Shown in pieces: positions 1 to 8,088 of a stretch of DNA of 16,325 nt (position 1 is its first letter; every line of letters starts with the position of its first letter). Source of the DNA: JAICTV01 sp035634055 (lineage in GTDB: Bacteria; Planctomycetota; Phycisphaerae; Tepidisphaerales; Tepidisphaeraceae); assembly GCA_035634055.1 (NCBI GenBank), contig DASQDR010000004.1, positions 1 to 16,325 of the forward strand, written 5' to 3'. The position numbers were made by a program, and so were the translations under genes. The notes under the pieces are model-generated. The model saw only the letters and a list, made by a program, of their open reading frames with translations. It had not been told where the DNA came from and ran no database searches.

Positions 1-1
1 G

Positions 2-472
2 CCCGCCACGCCGCCGATCATTCCGCCGCCCGGGCAGTCGATGTGGGCGACGTTCCTGGTCCCGATGGCGCCGTGGCTGCTGATCTTCGCGATCGTTTGG
101 GTCTTCATCTTCGTGCAGGTCCGGATGCGCTCGGCCAAGGCGGCGTGGGAGAAGTACCCGTCGCTCCAGCTCCGCCGGCGCCTCGACGCCGACCCGGCGC
201 GCTTCGTCATCGACGACACGCAGAGCCGCACGGAGCTGACCTGGCCGGCGGTCAAGCATTTTGTCGAGACGCCCAACCTGTTCCTGCTGTACGTCGAGTC
301 CGACACGTTCCACATCATCCCGAAACGCGCATTCGCGGGCGGCGGCGGCGGCGCGGGCGGCAACGCGGGCGGCGGCAGCGACGGCAACGTCGACAGCTTC
401 CGCGAGCTGCTCCGCGCCAACGTGCAGCCGGCGACGCGCGCGTTTCCGGTCCAGCCGGTGCGGCCGACGTGA
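2..472 (+). CDS. YcxB-like membrane protein, 5' end cut by window edge
   Basis: The reading frame is open to the left edge, so the gene is probably partial. The first ATG inside the window is at 41 (143 aa from there) and has no clear ribosome binding site. From that ATG, residues about 9-27 form one hydrophobic membrane segment, followed by a basic stretch. A soluble part then carries a LTWPAVKHFVETPNLFLLYV stretch and an IIPKRAF motif, as expected of the YcxB-like C-terminal domain, whose biochemical role is not established. An odd Gly-rich insert (about residues 100-114) separates IIPKRAF from the usual final FRELL helix. The stop overlaps the next gene's GTG by 4 nt (GTGA), so the two are probably translationally coupled. 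The family call is from motif recognition and is moderately sure. Confidence 0.65.
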   Translation, partial: PATPPIIPPPGQSMWATFLVPMAPWLLIFAIVWVFIFVQVRMRSAKAAWEKYPSLQLRRRLDADPARFVIDDTQSRTELTWPAVKHFVETPNLFLLYVESDTFHIIPKRAFAGGGGGAGGNAGGGSDGNVDSFRELLRANVQPATRAFPVQPVRPT

Positions 473-2088
473 GCGGCCGGCGGCGCGATCTGCTCGTGTG
501 CGCCGTGCTGGTCGCGCTCGTGCTGGCGATCTACGGGCAGACCGTCGGCCACGCCTTCATCGGCTACGACGACCCGATGTACGTCGCCGAAAACCCGATC
601 GTGCAGCGCGGCCTGACGTGGGAAGGCGTGCGCTGGGCGTTCACCAACACGGCGACCGCGAATTACCACCCGGTCACCTGGCTGTCGCACCTGATCGACA
701 GCCAACTCTTCGGCCCGCGCGCCGGGCTGCACCACCTGAGCAGCGCGGTGCTGCACGCGGCGGCGGCGTGCGCGCTCTACCTCGTCATGGTGGCAATGAC
801 GGCGGCCCCCGCGCCGAGCGCGCTGGTGGCAATGCTCTTCGCCGTCCACCCGATGCACGTGGAATCGGTCGCATGGGTGGCGGAGCGGAAGGACGTGCTG
901 TGCGCGCTGTCCTCGTTCCTGACCATCGGGGCGCACGTCCGGTACGTGCGGCGCAGAACGCTCGGCGCGTACCTCGTCGTCGCCACCCTGTTCGCGCTGG
1001 CGCTGCTCAGCAAGCCGATGGCGGTGACGCTGCCCGCGGTGCTGGTGTTGCTCGATCGCTGGCCGCTGAGGCGAACCGCGCGCCTGGGTTCCCTCCTGGC
1101 CGAGAAGGTGCCGCTGCTGGCGATGGCGGCGGCGGTGGGATGGATCACGGTGCTCGCGCAAGGCGACGCCGGGGCGGTGCGAACAGTCGAGCAGTTCCCG
1201 CTCGGCTATCGCGCGAGCAACGCCACGGTGGCGGTGGCGCGGTACCTGGGGAAGACCGTTTGGCCGGCGAACCTGGCGGTGTTTTACCCTTCGCCGGCGC
1301 GGTGGCCGGTCGGTTTCGTCACGTTGTCGGCTGCCGCGATCGTGCTTCTCACAGCGATCGCCATCGCGTATCGCGCGCGGCGGCCATGGCTGCTCGTCGG
1401 GTGGTTGTGGTTCCTGGGGATGCTGGTGCCGGTGATCGGCCTGGTGCAGGTCGGCCGGCAGTCGATGGCGGACCGCTATAGCTACCTGCCGCACGTGGGG
1501 TTGTTCGTGGCGTGTGCCTGGACGATGGCAGAGGTCGCGGGTCGCGGCGAGCGGGCAAGGAAGCTCGTGACGGCCGGTTGCTGCGCCATCATCGCGCTCT
1601 ATGCGGCCGTCGCGTTCGCGCAGGCGCGGCACTGGAAGGATACCGGCACGCTGTTCGGCCACGCTCTGGAGGTGACGGCCGACAACGCCCTGGCCCACAA
1701 CATGGTTGGCAACGTCCGCGTCCGCGAGAAGGAATTCGGCACCGCCGAGGCGCACTACCAGCGGGCGGTGGCGATCGACCCGCGCTACGCGCTGGCGCGG
1801 CTGAACCTGGCGAACCTGCTGGCGTCGCGGAAGCGGTACGCGGAGGCGGTGGCGCAATTCGAGTTCGCCATCGCATCGGCCGACCGCATGGAGACGGCGG
1901 CGAGGGCGCACCTCGGCTTGGCCGTCGCCTGCTCCGCCCTGGGCGACCACGCCCGCGCCGACGCCGCGTTAACCGAAGCCGTCCGGCTCGACCCGCGCCT
2001 GAAAGCGGCTGCCGAGGGCGTCGCCGAGCGTCGCCGGGCAACGACGCGGCCGACCGCGGAAACGGCCGCTCCCGATGCGGCGCCGTGA
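469..2088 (+). CDS. TMTC-like multi-pass membrane protein with C-terminal TPRs
   Basis: Predicted inner-membrane protein of 539 aa. The GTG at 469 is chosen because it overlaps the upstream stop by 4 nt and is followed directly by a short basic run and the first membrane helix; the frame is open further upstream only as a shadow. Roughly nine to ten hydrophobic segments span residues 7-400. Landmarks are YDDPMYV near 33, HPMHVESVAWVAERKDVL in the middle and DRYSYLPHVG near 333, all typical of bacterial proteins resembling eukaryotic TMTC O-mannosyltransferases. Residues about 405-515 hold around three TPR units, such as the one ending YQRAVAIDP. Known family context suggests a glycosyltransferase-like membrane fold using a lipid-linked sugar, with TPRs for partner binding. 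The catalytic role here is inferred, not shown. The C-terminus is a Thr/Ala-rich tail. Confidence 0.8.
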   Translation: MSGRRRDLLVCAVLVALVLAIYGQTVGHAFIGYDDPMYVAENPIVQRGLTWEGVRWAFTNTATANYHPVTWLSHLIDSQLFGPRAGLHHLSSAVLHAAAACALYLVMVAMTAAPAPSALVAMLFAVHPMHVESVAWVAERKDVLCALSSFLTIGAHVRYVRRRTLGAYLVVATLFALALLSKPMAVTLPAVLVLLDRWPLRRTARLGSLLAEKVPLLAMAAAVGWITVLAQGDAGAVRTVEQFPLGYRASNATVAVARYLGKTVWPANLAVFYPSPARWPVGFVTLSAAAIVLLTAIAIAYRARRPWLLVGWLWFLGMLVPVIGLVQVGRQSMADRYSYLPHVGLFVACAWTMAEVAGRGERARKLVTAGCCAIIALYAAVAFAQARHWKDTGTLFGHALEVTADNALAHNMVGNVRVREKEFGTAEAHYQRAVAIDPRYALARLNLANLLASRKRYAEAVAQFEFAIASADRMETAARAHLGLAVACSALGDHARADAALTEAVRLDPRLKAAAEGVAERRRATTRPTAETAAPDAAP

Positions 2089-2184
2089 CTATACTTCTCC
2101 GCCCTCGGCCGACCGAGTCTGCCGTTCCCTCCAAACGCCTTCGGCCGCTATCGTGAGCGCGCCGACCGGCTAGGCCATCAGGGC

Positions 2185-5100
2185 GTGCGCGACGGGTCGG
2201 CCCGAGCTGTGTTGTGGCAGCCGGAGGTTGCCGGAGGATTTCCCCTGGGTTCCCCATCATCCGACGATTCTTCTCCGGGCGCGAACGCCGCTGCCACCGC
2301 CGCCGCCCCGCCTTTTGCCGGAATGGCCGCGCTCGTGCGCGCGACCGACTGGTCGCAAACGCCGCTGGGCCCGATGGCGAGCTGGCCGCAGAGCCTGCGC
2401 GTCGCCGTCGGCATCTGCCTGAACTCGCGTTTCCCGATGTTCGTCTGGTGGGGCCCGCAGCTCATCAACATCTACAACGACGCCTACGTGCCGATCCTGG
2501 GCAAGCGCCACCCGGCGGCGCTCGGGCGGCCGGCGCGCGAGGCGTGGCACGACATCTGGGACGTCCTCGGCCCGCAGGCGGACGCGGTCATGTCGCGCGG
2601 CGAGGCGACGTGGAACGAGCGCGTCCTGCTGGTGATGGAGCGGAACGGGTACAGCGAGGAAACCTACTTCACCTGGTCCTACAGCCCGATCCCGGACGAG
2701 GCGGGCGGGATCGGCGGGCTGTTCTGCGCCTGCACCGAGGAGACCCCGCGCGTGCTCGCCGAGCGCGAGCGCGACCGGCTGCTGGAGCAGGTCAACGCCG
2801 AGCAGGCGCGGCTGAAGGAGCTGTTCCGGCGGTCGCCGGCATTCCTGGCGATCCTGCGCGGGCCGGACCACGTCTTCGACCAGGCGAACGACCGCTACTA
2901 CGAGCTGGTCGGACGCCGCGACGTCCTCGGCAGGCGCGTGCGCGACGCGCTGCCGGAGATCGCCGGGCAAGGCTTCTTCGAGCTGCTCGACCGGGTCTAT
3001 CAAACCGGCGAGCCGTTCGTCGGCCGCGACGTGCCGGTCAAGATCCAGCGCGAGCCGGGGCAGCCGCTGGAAGATCGGTCGGTGGAGTTCGTCTTCCAGC
3101 CGACGCGCGACCCGGACGGCACGATCACCGGCATCTTCGTGCACGGCGTGGACCTGACCGAGCGGCGGCGGACGGAACAGGCGCTGCGCGCCAGCGAGCG
3201 GCGGCTGCTGTTCCTCAACGAGCTGGGGGAGCTGACGCGCAACGAGAACGACCCCGAGGCGGTGATGGCCTCCATCGCGCGGGCGCTCGGGGAGCATCTG
3301 TGCGTCGACCGCTGCGCGTACGCCGACGTGGAGGCCGACGGCGAGCACTTCACCATCCGCCACGACTACGTCCGCGGCGTGCCGAGCAGCGCCGGCAACT
3401 ACCACCTGTCCCTGTTCGGGCGACGCGCCGAGGCGGACCAGCGCGCCGGGCGGACGACGGTGCTGCACGACATCGAGGCCGAGCTCGCCCCCGCCGACGG
3501 CCGCGACACCTTCGGCGCCATCGGCATCAAGGCGGTCATCTGCTGCCCGCTGGTGAAGGCGGGGCGGCTGGCGGCGATGATGGCGGTCCACCAGGCGACG
3601 CCGCGGCAATGGACCGACGACGAGGTCTCGCTGGTCGAGGCGGTGGTCGAGCGCTCGTGGGCCTTCATCGAGCGCGCCCGCGCCGCCCGCGCGCTGGCGG
3701 AGAGCGAGCGCGGGTTTCGCGAGCTGGCCGACGCCATGCCGCAGATCGTCTTCGCCGCCCGCCCCGACGGCGAGGTCGATTACTTCAACCGCCGCTGGTA
3801 CGAGTACACCGGGCTCGCGCCGGGCCAGAGCGGGTACGAAACCTGGCGGCAGGTGCACGACCCGGCGGGGCTCGACCGGGTGGCCGAGGTCTGGAGCGAG
3901 TCGCTGCGCACGGGCCGCCCCTACGAGATCGAGTACCGGCTGCGCCGCGCCGACGGGCAGTTCCGCTGGCACCTCGGCCGCGCCCTGCCGATCCGCGACG
4001 CCCGGGGGAACATCGTCCGCTGGTTCGGCACCAACACCGATATCCACGACCAGAAGCTCGTCGAGCAGCGCGCCCGCGAGGAGTCGGAGGTGGTCGAGAC
4101 CATCAACCGCGTGGGGCAGACGCTGGCGGCGGAGCTGGACACGAAGAAGCTCGTGCAGGCGGTGACCGACGCCACCACGCAGCTCACGCGCGCGGAGTTC
4201 GGCGCATTCTTCTACAACGTGACTGACGAGGCGGGGAAGAAGTACGCGCTCTACACCCTCAGCGGCGCGCCGCCGGAGGCGTTCGACAAGTTCCCCATGC
4301 CGCGGATGACCGAGATTTTCGGGCCGACGTTCCGCGGCGAGGGCGTCGTCCGCCTCGACGACGTCACCGCCGACCCGCGCTTCGGAAAGATGGGCCCCTA
4401 CCGCGGCATGCCGCAGGGGCACCTGCCGGTGCGCAGTTACCTGGCGGTGCCGGTGATCTCGCGCTCGGGCGAAGTGCTCGGCGGGCTGTTCTTCGGCCAC
4501 CAGGCTGCCGGCGTCTTCACCGCGCGCGACGAGCGCGTCGTCACCGGCATCGCGTCGCAGGCGTCGGTCGCCATCGACAACGCGCGCCTCTACCAGGCGC
4601 TGCACGCCAGCCGCGAGTCCGCCCAGCGCAGCTTCGCGCAGCTCCAGGCGGTGATCGGCAGCATGACCGAGGGGGTGATCATCGCCGACGGCGACGGCAA
4701 CCTGTTGGAGTGGAACCGCGCCGCGCTGGAGCTGCACGGGTTCCAGAGCGTCGAGCAGGTGCGGAAGAAGCTCCCCGCGTTCCAGGAGACGTTCGACCTG
4801 CGGACCGTCGAGGGGGAGTTGCTCCCGGCGGACCGCTGGCCGATGGCCCGCGCGCTGCGGGGGGAGAAGTTCGCGCACCAGGAGCTGCACGTCCTCCGCC
4901 GCGACATCGGCCGCGAGATGGTCGTCAGCTACAGCGGCGCGCCCGTGCTCGACGCGGACGGGCGGGTGGTGTTGGCGATCATCACGCAGCACGACGTTAC
5001 CGGCCGCAAGGCCGCCGAGCGCGAGCGCGAGCGGCTGCTTGCCAGCGAGCGCGCCGCCCGCTCCGAGGCGGAGCGCGCCAGCGGCATGAAGGACGAGTTC

Positions 5101-6246
5101 CTCGCCACCCTCAGTCACGAGCTGCGCACGCCGCTCAACGCGATCCTCGGGTGGTCGCAGATCCTCAAGGCGGGCGCCATCGACGCGGCCGACCTGGCGC
5201 AGGGGCTGGAGACCATCGAGCGCAACGCGCGGGCGCAGACGCAGATCATCGAGGACCTGCTGGACATGAGCCGGATCATCTCCGGCAAGGTGCGCCTGGA
5301 CGTGCAGCAGATCGACCTGGCGGCGGTGATCCACGGCGCGGTGGAGACCGTCCGCCCCGCCGCCGAGGCGCGCGGCATCCGCCTCCAGCCGGTGCTCGAC
5401 CCCCAGGCGGGGCCGGTGCACGGCGACCCCAACCGGCTCCAGCAGGTGTTCTGGAACTTGCTGAGCAACGCGATCAAGTTCACCCCGCGCGGCGGGCGCG
5501 TGCAGGTCGTGCTGCGACGCGTCAACTCGCACGTGGAGGTGAGCATCAGCGACACCGGCGAGGGGATCAGCGCCGACTTCCTGCCGCACGTGTTCGACCG
5601 CTTCCGCCAGGCGGACGCCTCGACCACGCGGCAGCACGGCGGGCTGGGGCTGGGGCTGGCGATCGTGAAGAACCTGGTCGAGCTGCACGGCGGATCGATC
5701 CGCGCCCGCAGCCCCGGGCGCGGGCAGGGGTCGACCTTCACCGTGTCGCTGCCGCTGACGATCCTGCGCGGCGAGCCCGACACCGAACCGGGCGCCCGAC
5801 ACCCCGCCAGTGAAGCGTCCTCGTCATCGACGGCGGCGCGGCTGCCGGATTTGTGCGTGCAGATCGCCGGCGTGCGCGTGCTGGTGGTGGACGACGAGCC
5901 GGACGCGCGCTCGCTGGTCAAACGACTGCTCGAGGACTGCGACGCCGTCGTGACCACCGCCGGCTCCGCCGCCGAGGCCTTGGAGCGCGTGCAGGCCGAA
6001 CGCCCGGACGTGCTGGTCAGCGACATCGGCATGCCAGGCGAGGACGGCTACTCGCTCATCCGCCGCGTGCGCGCCCTTGGGGCCGAGCGCGGCGGCACGG
6101 TGCCGGCGGTGGCGCTGACCGCTTACGCGCGCTCGGAGGACCGCATGCGCACGGTGCTGGCGGGCTTTCAGATGCACGTGTCGAAGCCGGTGGAGCCGGC
6201 GGAGCTGATCACCATGGTCGCCTCCCTCGCCGGCCGAACGCCGTGA
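2185..6246 (+). CDS. Soluble hybrid histidine kinase / response regulator with four PAS and two GAF domains
   Basis: Multi-sensor hybrid kinase of up to 1353 aa with no membrane helix, so probably cytoplasmic. Domains in order (approximate residues): PAS 53-185, PAS 212-330, GAF 340-500, PAS 510-626, GAF 636-806, PAS 816-953, HisKA 963-1033, HATPase 1075-1190, Ser-rich linker, REC 1230-1350. Key residues are all present: phosphoacceptor H978 in SHELRTP, N-box N1095, D1123 in the DTGEG box, the GLGLGLAIV box from 1153, and in REC the acidic pair D1236/D1237, phosphoacceptor D1280, T1312 and K1334. It should autophosphorylate and pass phosphate to its own receiver. The output partner is not encoded nearby. 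The start is uncertain: GTG 2185 gives a low-complexity leader with no clear SD, while ATG 2323 sits just before the first conserved residues. The gene stands alone, 96 nt after its neighbour. Confidence 0.93.
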   Translation: MRDGSARAVLWQPEVAGGFPLGSPSSDDSSPGANAAATAAAPPFAGMAALVRATDWSQTPLGPMASWPQSLRVAVGICLNSRFPMFVWWGPQLINIYNDAYVPILGKRHPAALGRPAREAWHDIWDVLGPQADAVMSRGEATWNERVLLVMERNGYSEETYFTWSYSPIPDEAGGIGGLFCACTEETPRVLAERERDRLLEQVNAEQARLKELFRRSPAFLAILRGPDHVFDQANDRYYELVGRRDVLGRRVRDALPEIAGQGFFELLDRVYQTGEPFVGRDVPVKIQREPGQPLEDRSVEFVFQPTRDPDGTITGIFVHGVDLTERRRTEQALRASERRLLFLNELGELTRNENDPEAVMASIARALGEHLCVDRCAYADVEADGEHFTIRHDYVRGVPSSAGNYHLSLFGRRAEADQRAGRTTVLHDIEAELAPADGRDTFGAIGIKAVICCPLVKAGRLAAMMAVHQATPRQWTDDEVSLVEAVVERSWAFIERARAARALAESERGFRELADAMPQIVFAARPDGEVDYFNRRWYEYTGLAPGQSGYETWRQVHDPAGLDRVAEVWSESLRTGRPYEIEYRLRRADGQFRWHLGRALPIRDARGNIVRWFGTNTDIHDQKLVEQRAREESEVVETINRVGQTLAAELDTKKLVQAVTDATTQLTRAEFGAFFYNVTDEAGKKYALYTLSGAPPEAFDKFPMPRMTEIFGPTFRGEGVVRLDDVTADPRFGKMGPYRGMPQGHLPVRSYLAVPVISRSGEVLGGLFFGHQAAGVFTARDERVVTGIASQASVAIDNARLYQALHASRESAQRSFAQLQAVIGSMTEGVIIADGDGNLLEWNRAALELHGFQSVEQVRKKLPAFQETFDLRTVEGELLPADRWPMARALRGEKFAHQELHVLRRDIGREMVVSYSGAPVLDADGRVVLAIITQHDVTGRKAAERERERLLASERAARSEAERASGMKDEFLATLSHELRTPLNAILGWSQILKAGAIDAADLAQGLETIERNARAQTQIIEDLLDMSRIISGKVRLDVQQIDLAAVIHGAVETVRPAAEARGIRLQPVLDPQAGPVHGDPNRLQQVFWNLLSNAIKFTPRGGRVQVVLRRVNSHVEVSISDTGEGISADFLPHVFDRFRQADASTTRQHGGLGLGLAIVKNLVELHGGSIRARSPGRGQGSTFTVSLPLTILRGEPDTEPGARHPASEASSSSTAARLPDLCVQIAGVRVLVVDDEPDARSLVKRLLEDCDAVVTTAGSAAEALERVQAERPDVLVSDIGMPGEDGYSLIRRVRALGAERGGTVPAVALTAYARSEDRMRTVLAGFQMHVSKPVEPAELITMVASLAGRTP

Positions 6247-6261
6247 GGCATGTCTGAGAAG

Positions 6262-6284
6262 CCGCGCCTTTTGACGTGGCGCGG
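6262..6284 (+). terminator. Possible weak terminator hairpin after the hybrid kinase
   Basis: A perfect 7-bp inverted repeat, CCGCGCC and GGCGCGG, encloses a 9-nt loop 15 nt after the kinase stop codon. It is followed by AATTCC rather than a T-run, so it is at best a weak intrinsic terminator. The rest of the spacer to 6447 shows no gene or clear promoter. Confidence 0.3.
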
Positions 6285-6447
6285 AATTCCAAAGCCGGGG
6301 TTGTGAGTCCAAGAACAGGCATTGCAAACTCGTGCCACGGCGCGCACCCAACTTATCGAGCAACCTCGGACGCGCACGCCCTGCTTCGGCGGCTCGCGCG
6401 GCGGGCACGGAGTTGGAATCGCGTTTGCTTATCGCTGAGCCACTAAC

Positions 6448-6469
6448 GGCCGCGCGCGGAAGCGCGGCC
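6448..6469 (+). promoter_or_regulatory. GC-rich hairpin upstream of the small basic gene
   Basis: GGCCGCGC and GCGCGGCC form a perfect 8-bp stem around the loop GCGGAA, 20 nt before the AAGGAG ribosome binding site. It could be a leader structure of the following mRNA or a late terminator for the kinase transcript; no T-run follows. The role is inferred from position only. Confidence 0.35.
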
Positions 6470-6489
6470 AAAGGGCGCGAAGCAGCGAC

Positions 6490-6495
6490 AAGGAG
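6490..6495 (+). promoter_or_regulatory. Ribosome binding site AAGGAG
   Basis: A strong Shine-Dalgarno match lies 6 nt before ATG 6502 and 3 nt before ATG 6499. The spacing favours 6502 as the start. It also makes the small downstream reading frame more credible as a real gene, since most genes in this window lack a strong SD. Confidence 0.65.
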
Positions 6496-6501
6496 TCGAT
6501 G

Positions 6502-6801
6502 ATGGGTCAGCAAGCCAACAGCAATCGGCAGTCTCAACTGGACCAGAAGAAGACGCGCGCCGCCGGGCGGCAGCAGAACGCGGTGCGCAGCGAGGTGCGC
6601 GACGCGATGGACGAGCAGTTCGCCAAGGGCAAGACCGGCGGATCGTTCGGCAAGGATGGCAAGGCGAACCGCCGCGGCGGCGCCTTCACCCGCGGCGCCG
6701 GCGGCGGAGGCGGCGCCTCCAGCCGCCCCGCCGCCGCCGCCAACGCCGCCAAAACTCCCGTCGGCCGATCGACCCGCCCCGCACGCAAGCGCGGCGCGTG
6801 A
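6502..6801 (+). CDS. Small basic low-complexity protein of unknown function
   Basis: I do not recognise this 99-aa protein. It is rich in Gln, Arg, Lys, Gly and Ala, very basic overall, with no signal peptide or membrane helix. The first half (residues about 1-50) is polar and probably helical. A GGSFGKDGKANRRGG segment in the middle loosely recalls the Gly/Lys-rich repeats of con-10-like stress proteins, but too weakly to assign. The remainder is a Gly/Ala/Pro tail ending in KRGA. A start at ATG 6499 would add one Met. A good SD supports translation, and the composition suggests nucleic-acid binding, which is only an inference. It converges with the aldo/keto reductase gene across a hairpin repeat. 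Confidence 0.6.
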   Translation: MGQQANSNRQSQLDQKKTRAAGRQQNAVRSEVRDAMDEQFAKGKTGGSFGKDGKANRRGGAFTRGAGGGGGASSRPAAAANAAKTPVGRSTRPARKRGA

Positions 6802-6855
6802 GCCCTTCGGTCCGCGAGGGTATCCGTCTACACCGCGCGACCCCGCCTTGCTTGG

Positions 6856-6881
6856 CCCTCTCCCGGCGTGCCGGGAGAGGG
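6856..6881. repeat. Perfect 11-bp hairpin repeat in the convergent junction
   Basis: CCCTCTCCCGG (6856-6866) and CCGGGAGAGGG (6871-6881) are perfectly complementary around the loop CGTG, followed by TTAGGGTAAGGG. It lies between convergent genes, so it could stop transcription from either side, though neither side has a T-run. Its right half recurs at 6991-7006. The appearance is that of a dispersed REP-like element. Confidence 0.6.
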
Positions 6882-6990
6882 TTAGGGTAAGGGTCCGCTC
6901 GCGCCGCCCCCGTCAGAAACGCAGAGGCGTCCGGGCAGCCGTTAAGTCCCAACCCGCAATCGCACGTCCTCGCGGCCCAGCCGTCCCTCC

Positions 6991-7006
6991 GCGTGCCGGG
7001 AGAGGG
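6991..7006. repeat. Second, partial copy of the hairpin repeat
   Basis: GCGTGCCGGGAGAGGG matches 6866-6881 exactly over 16 bp. Its left arm is degraded: only CCCTC at 6985-6989 can pair with GAGGG at 7002-7006. It ends two bases from the stop codon of the aldo/keto reductase gene. Confidence 0.55.
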
Positions 7007-7008
7007 AT

Positions 7009-8013
7009 TTACTTCGTCACCGCCAGGTCGTCGAAGGCGGCGCGGATCTGGCAGCGCTCGTCTTCCGTCAGCGTGAAATTCATCGCGCCGGCGTTGTGGG
7101 CGGCCTGCTCGGCGTTGCGCGCGCCGACGAGCGCGGCGGTGATGCCCGGCTCGTGGATCGTCCAGTTGATCACCATCTGCGCGTAGCTCGCGCGGTGGCG
7201 GTCGGCGATCGGCTTTACCTTCTCCAGCGCGGCCAGGACCTTCTTGCGCATGTCCACCGTGAAGAAGTGGTGGCTGGCGCGGTGGTCGCCGTCGGGGAAC
7301 TGCCGCTCGGGCGGGACCGCGCCCGCCAGCAGCCCGCGCTCCAGCGGGGAGTAGACGATCACGCCGATGTTGTGCTCGCGGCAGTAAGGCAGGATCGATG
7401 CCTCGATCTTCCGCTGCATCAGCGAGTACGGCGGCTGGTTGCTCGCCACCTCGGCCACCTTCGCGGCGCCGGCGAGCCAGGTGGCGTCGTAGTTGCTCAC
7501 GCCGATGGAGCGGATCTTCCCCTGCTCCTTCAGCTTGGCCATCGCGCGGATGGATTCCTCGACCGGCGTGGTCGCGTCCGGCCAGTGGATCTGGTACAGG
7601 TCGATCACGTCGACCTCCAGCCGCTTCAGGCTCTGTTCGCACTCGTGGACGATGCTTTGGGCGCGGGCGTTCTTGCGGATGATGACGTCGCGCCCCTGGT
7701 TGTCCTTCTGCGGCCAGGGGTCCGAGCCCTGGTCCCCCTGCGCGGGCGGGTCCCAGCGCATGCCGCACTTGGTGGCGACCTGCACCTTGTCGCGGCGGCC
7801 CTTGATGGCGCGGGCGACGAGCTGCTCGCTATAGCCCATGCCGTAGATGGCCGCCGTGTCGATGGTGGTGACGCCGTGGTCGATCGACGCGTGCATGGCG
7901 CGGATCGATTCGTCCTCGTCCGTGCCGCCCCACATCCACCCGCCGATCGCCCACGCGCCGAAGATGACGGGGGAAACCGTTACGTCCGAGGTGCCGAGTT
8001 GCCGCATCTGCAT
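7009..8013 (-). CDS. Aldo/keto reductase
   Basis: NAD(P)H-dependent oxidoreductase of 334 aa with the (beta/alpha)8 fold, expected in the cytoplasm; the substrate cannot be read from the sequence. The AKR catalytic tetrad is intact: D52 in TIDTAAIYG, Y57, K82 in VATKCG and H143 in YQIHWPD. Further family landmarks are IRSIGVSNY in the middle and GARNAEQA near the C-terminus, the latter contributing to cofactor phosphate binding. The loop around residues 85-118 (RWDPP...RDVIIRKN) is a normal insertion of one AKR subgroup. The start at 8013 is chosen over an upstream ATG at 8052 because GGAAGGAG lies 9 nt before it and the protein then begins MQMRQLG, as relatives do. It lies 75 nt after the PpsR-type gene and is the last gene of the minus-strand run. 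Confidence 0.93.
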   Translation of the reverse strand: MQMRQLGTSDVTVSPVIFGAWAIGGWMWGGTDEDESIRAMHASIDHGVTTIDTAAIYGMGYSEQLVARAIKGRRDKVQVATKCGMRWDPPAQGDQGSDPWPQKDNQGRDVIIRKNARAQSIVHECEQSLKRLEVDVIDLYQIHWPDATTPVEESIRAMAKLKEQGKIRSIGVSNYDATWLAGAAKVAEVASNQPPYSLMQRKIEASILPYCREHNIGVIVYSPLERGLLAGAVPPERQFPDGDHRASHHFFTVDMRKKVLAALEKVKPIADRHRASYAQMVINWTIHEPGITAALVGARNAEQAAHNAGAMNFTLTEDERCQIRAAFDDLAVTK

Positions 8014-8022
8014 GGTCCAGTG

Positions 8023-8030
8023 CTCCTTCC
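8023..8030 (-). promoter_or_regulatory. Ribosome binding site of the aldo/keto reductase gene
   Basis: Read on the minus strand this is GGAAGGAG, 9 nt before the ATG at 8013. It decides the start against the longer frame beginning at 8052. Confidence 0.7.
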
Positions 8031-8088
8031 GCGTGCCGACTCCAACGCCCATGGTAGGCCGGTCGGGCGGCGCCGGGACGATGCGCGG

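Noticed and set aside
2257..5802. Very long minus-strand frame opposite the hybrid kinase
   Set aside because: It is a GC-rich antisense shadow of an intact, domain-rich gene; the translation has no domain and is Arg/Ala/Val/Leu-biased.
6247..6447. Possible tRNA or small RNA after the kinase gene
   Set aside because: I could not form a cloverleaf or find a promoter; only a 7-bp hairpin is evident.
8014..8052. Upstream ATG at 8052 as start of the aldo/keto reductase
   Set aside because: A strong SD is correctly spaced for ATG 8013, and the extra 13 residues lie before the usual family N-terminus.
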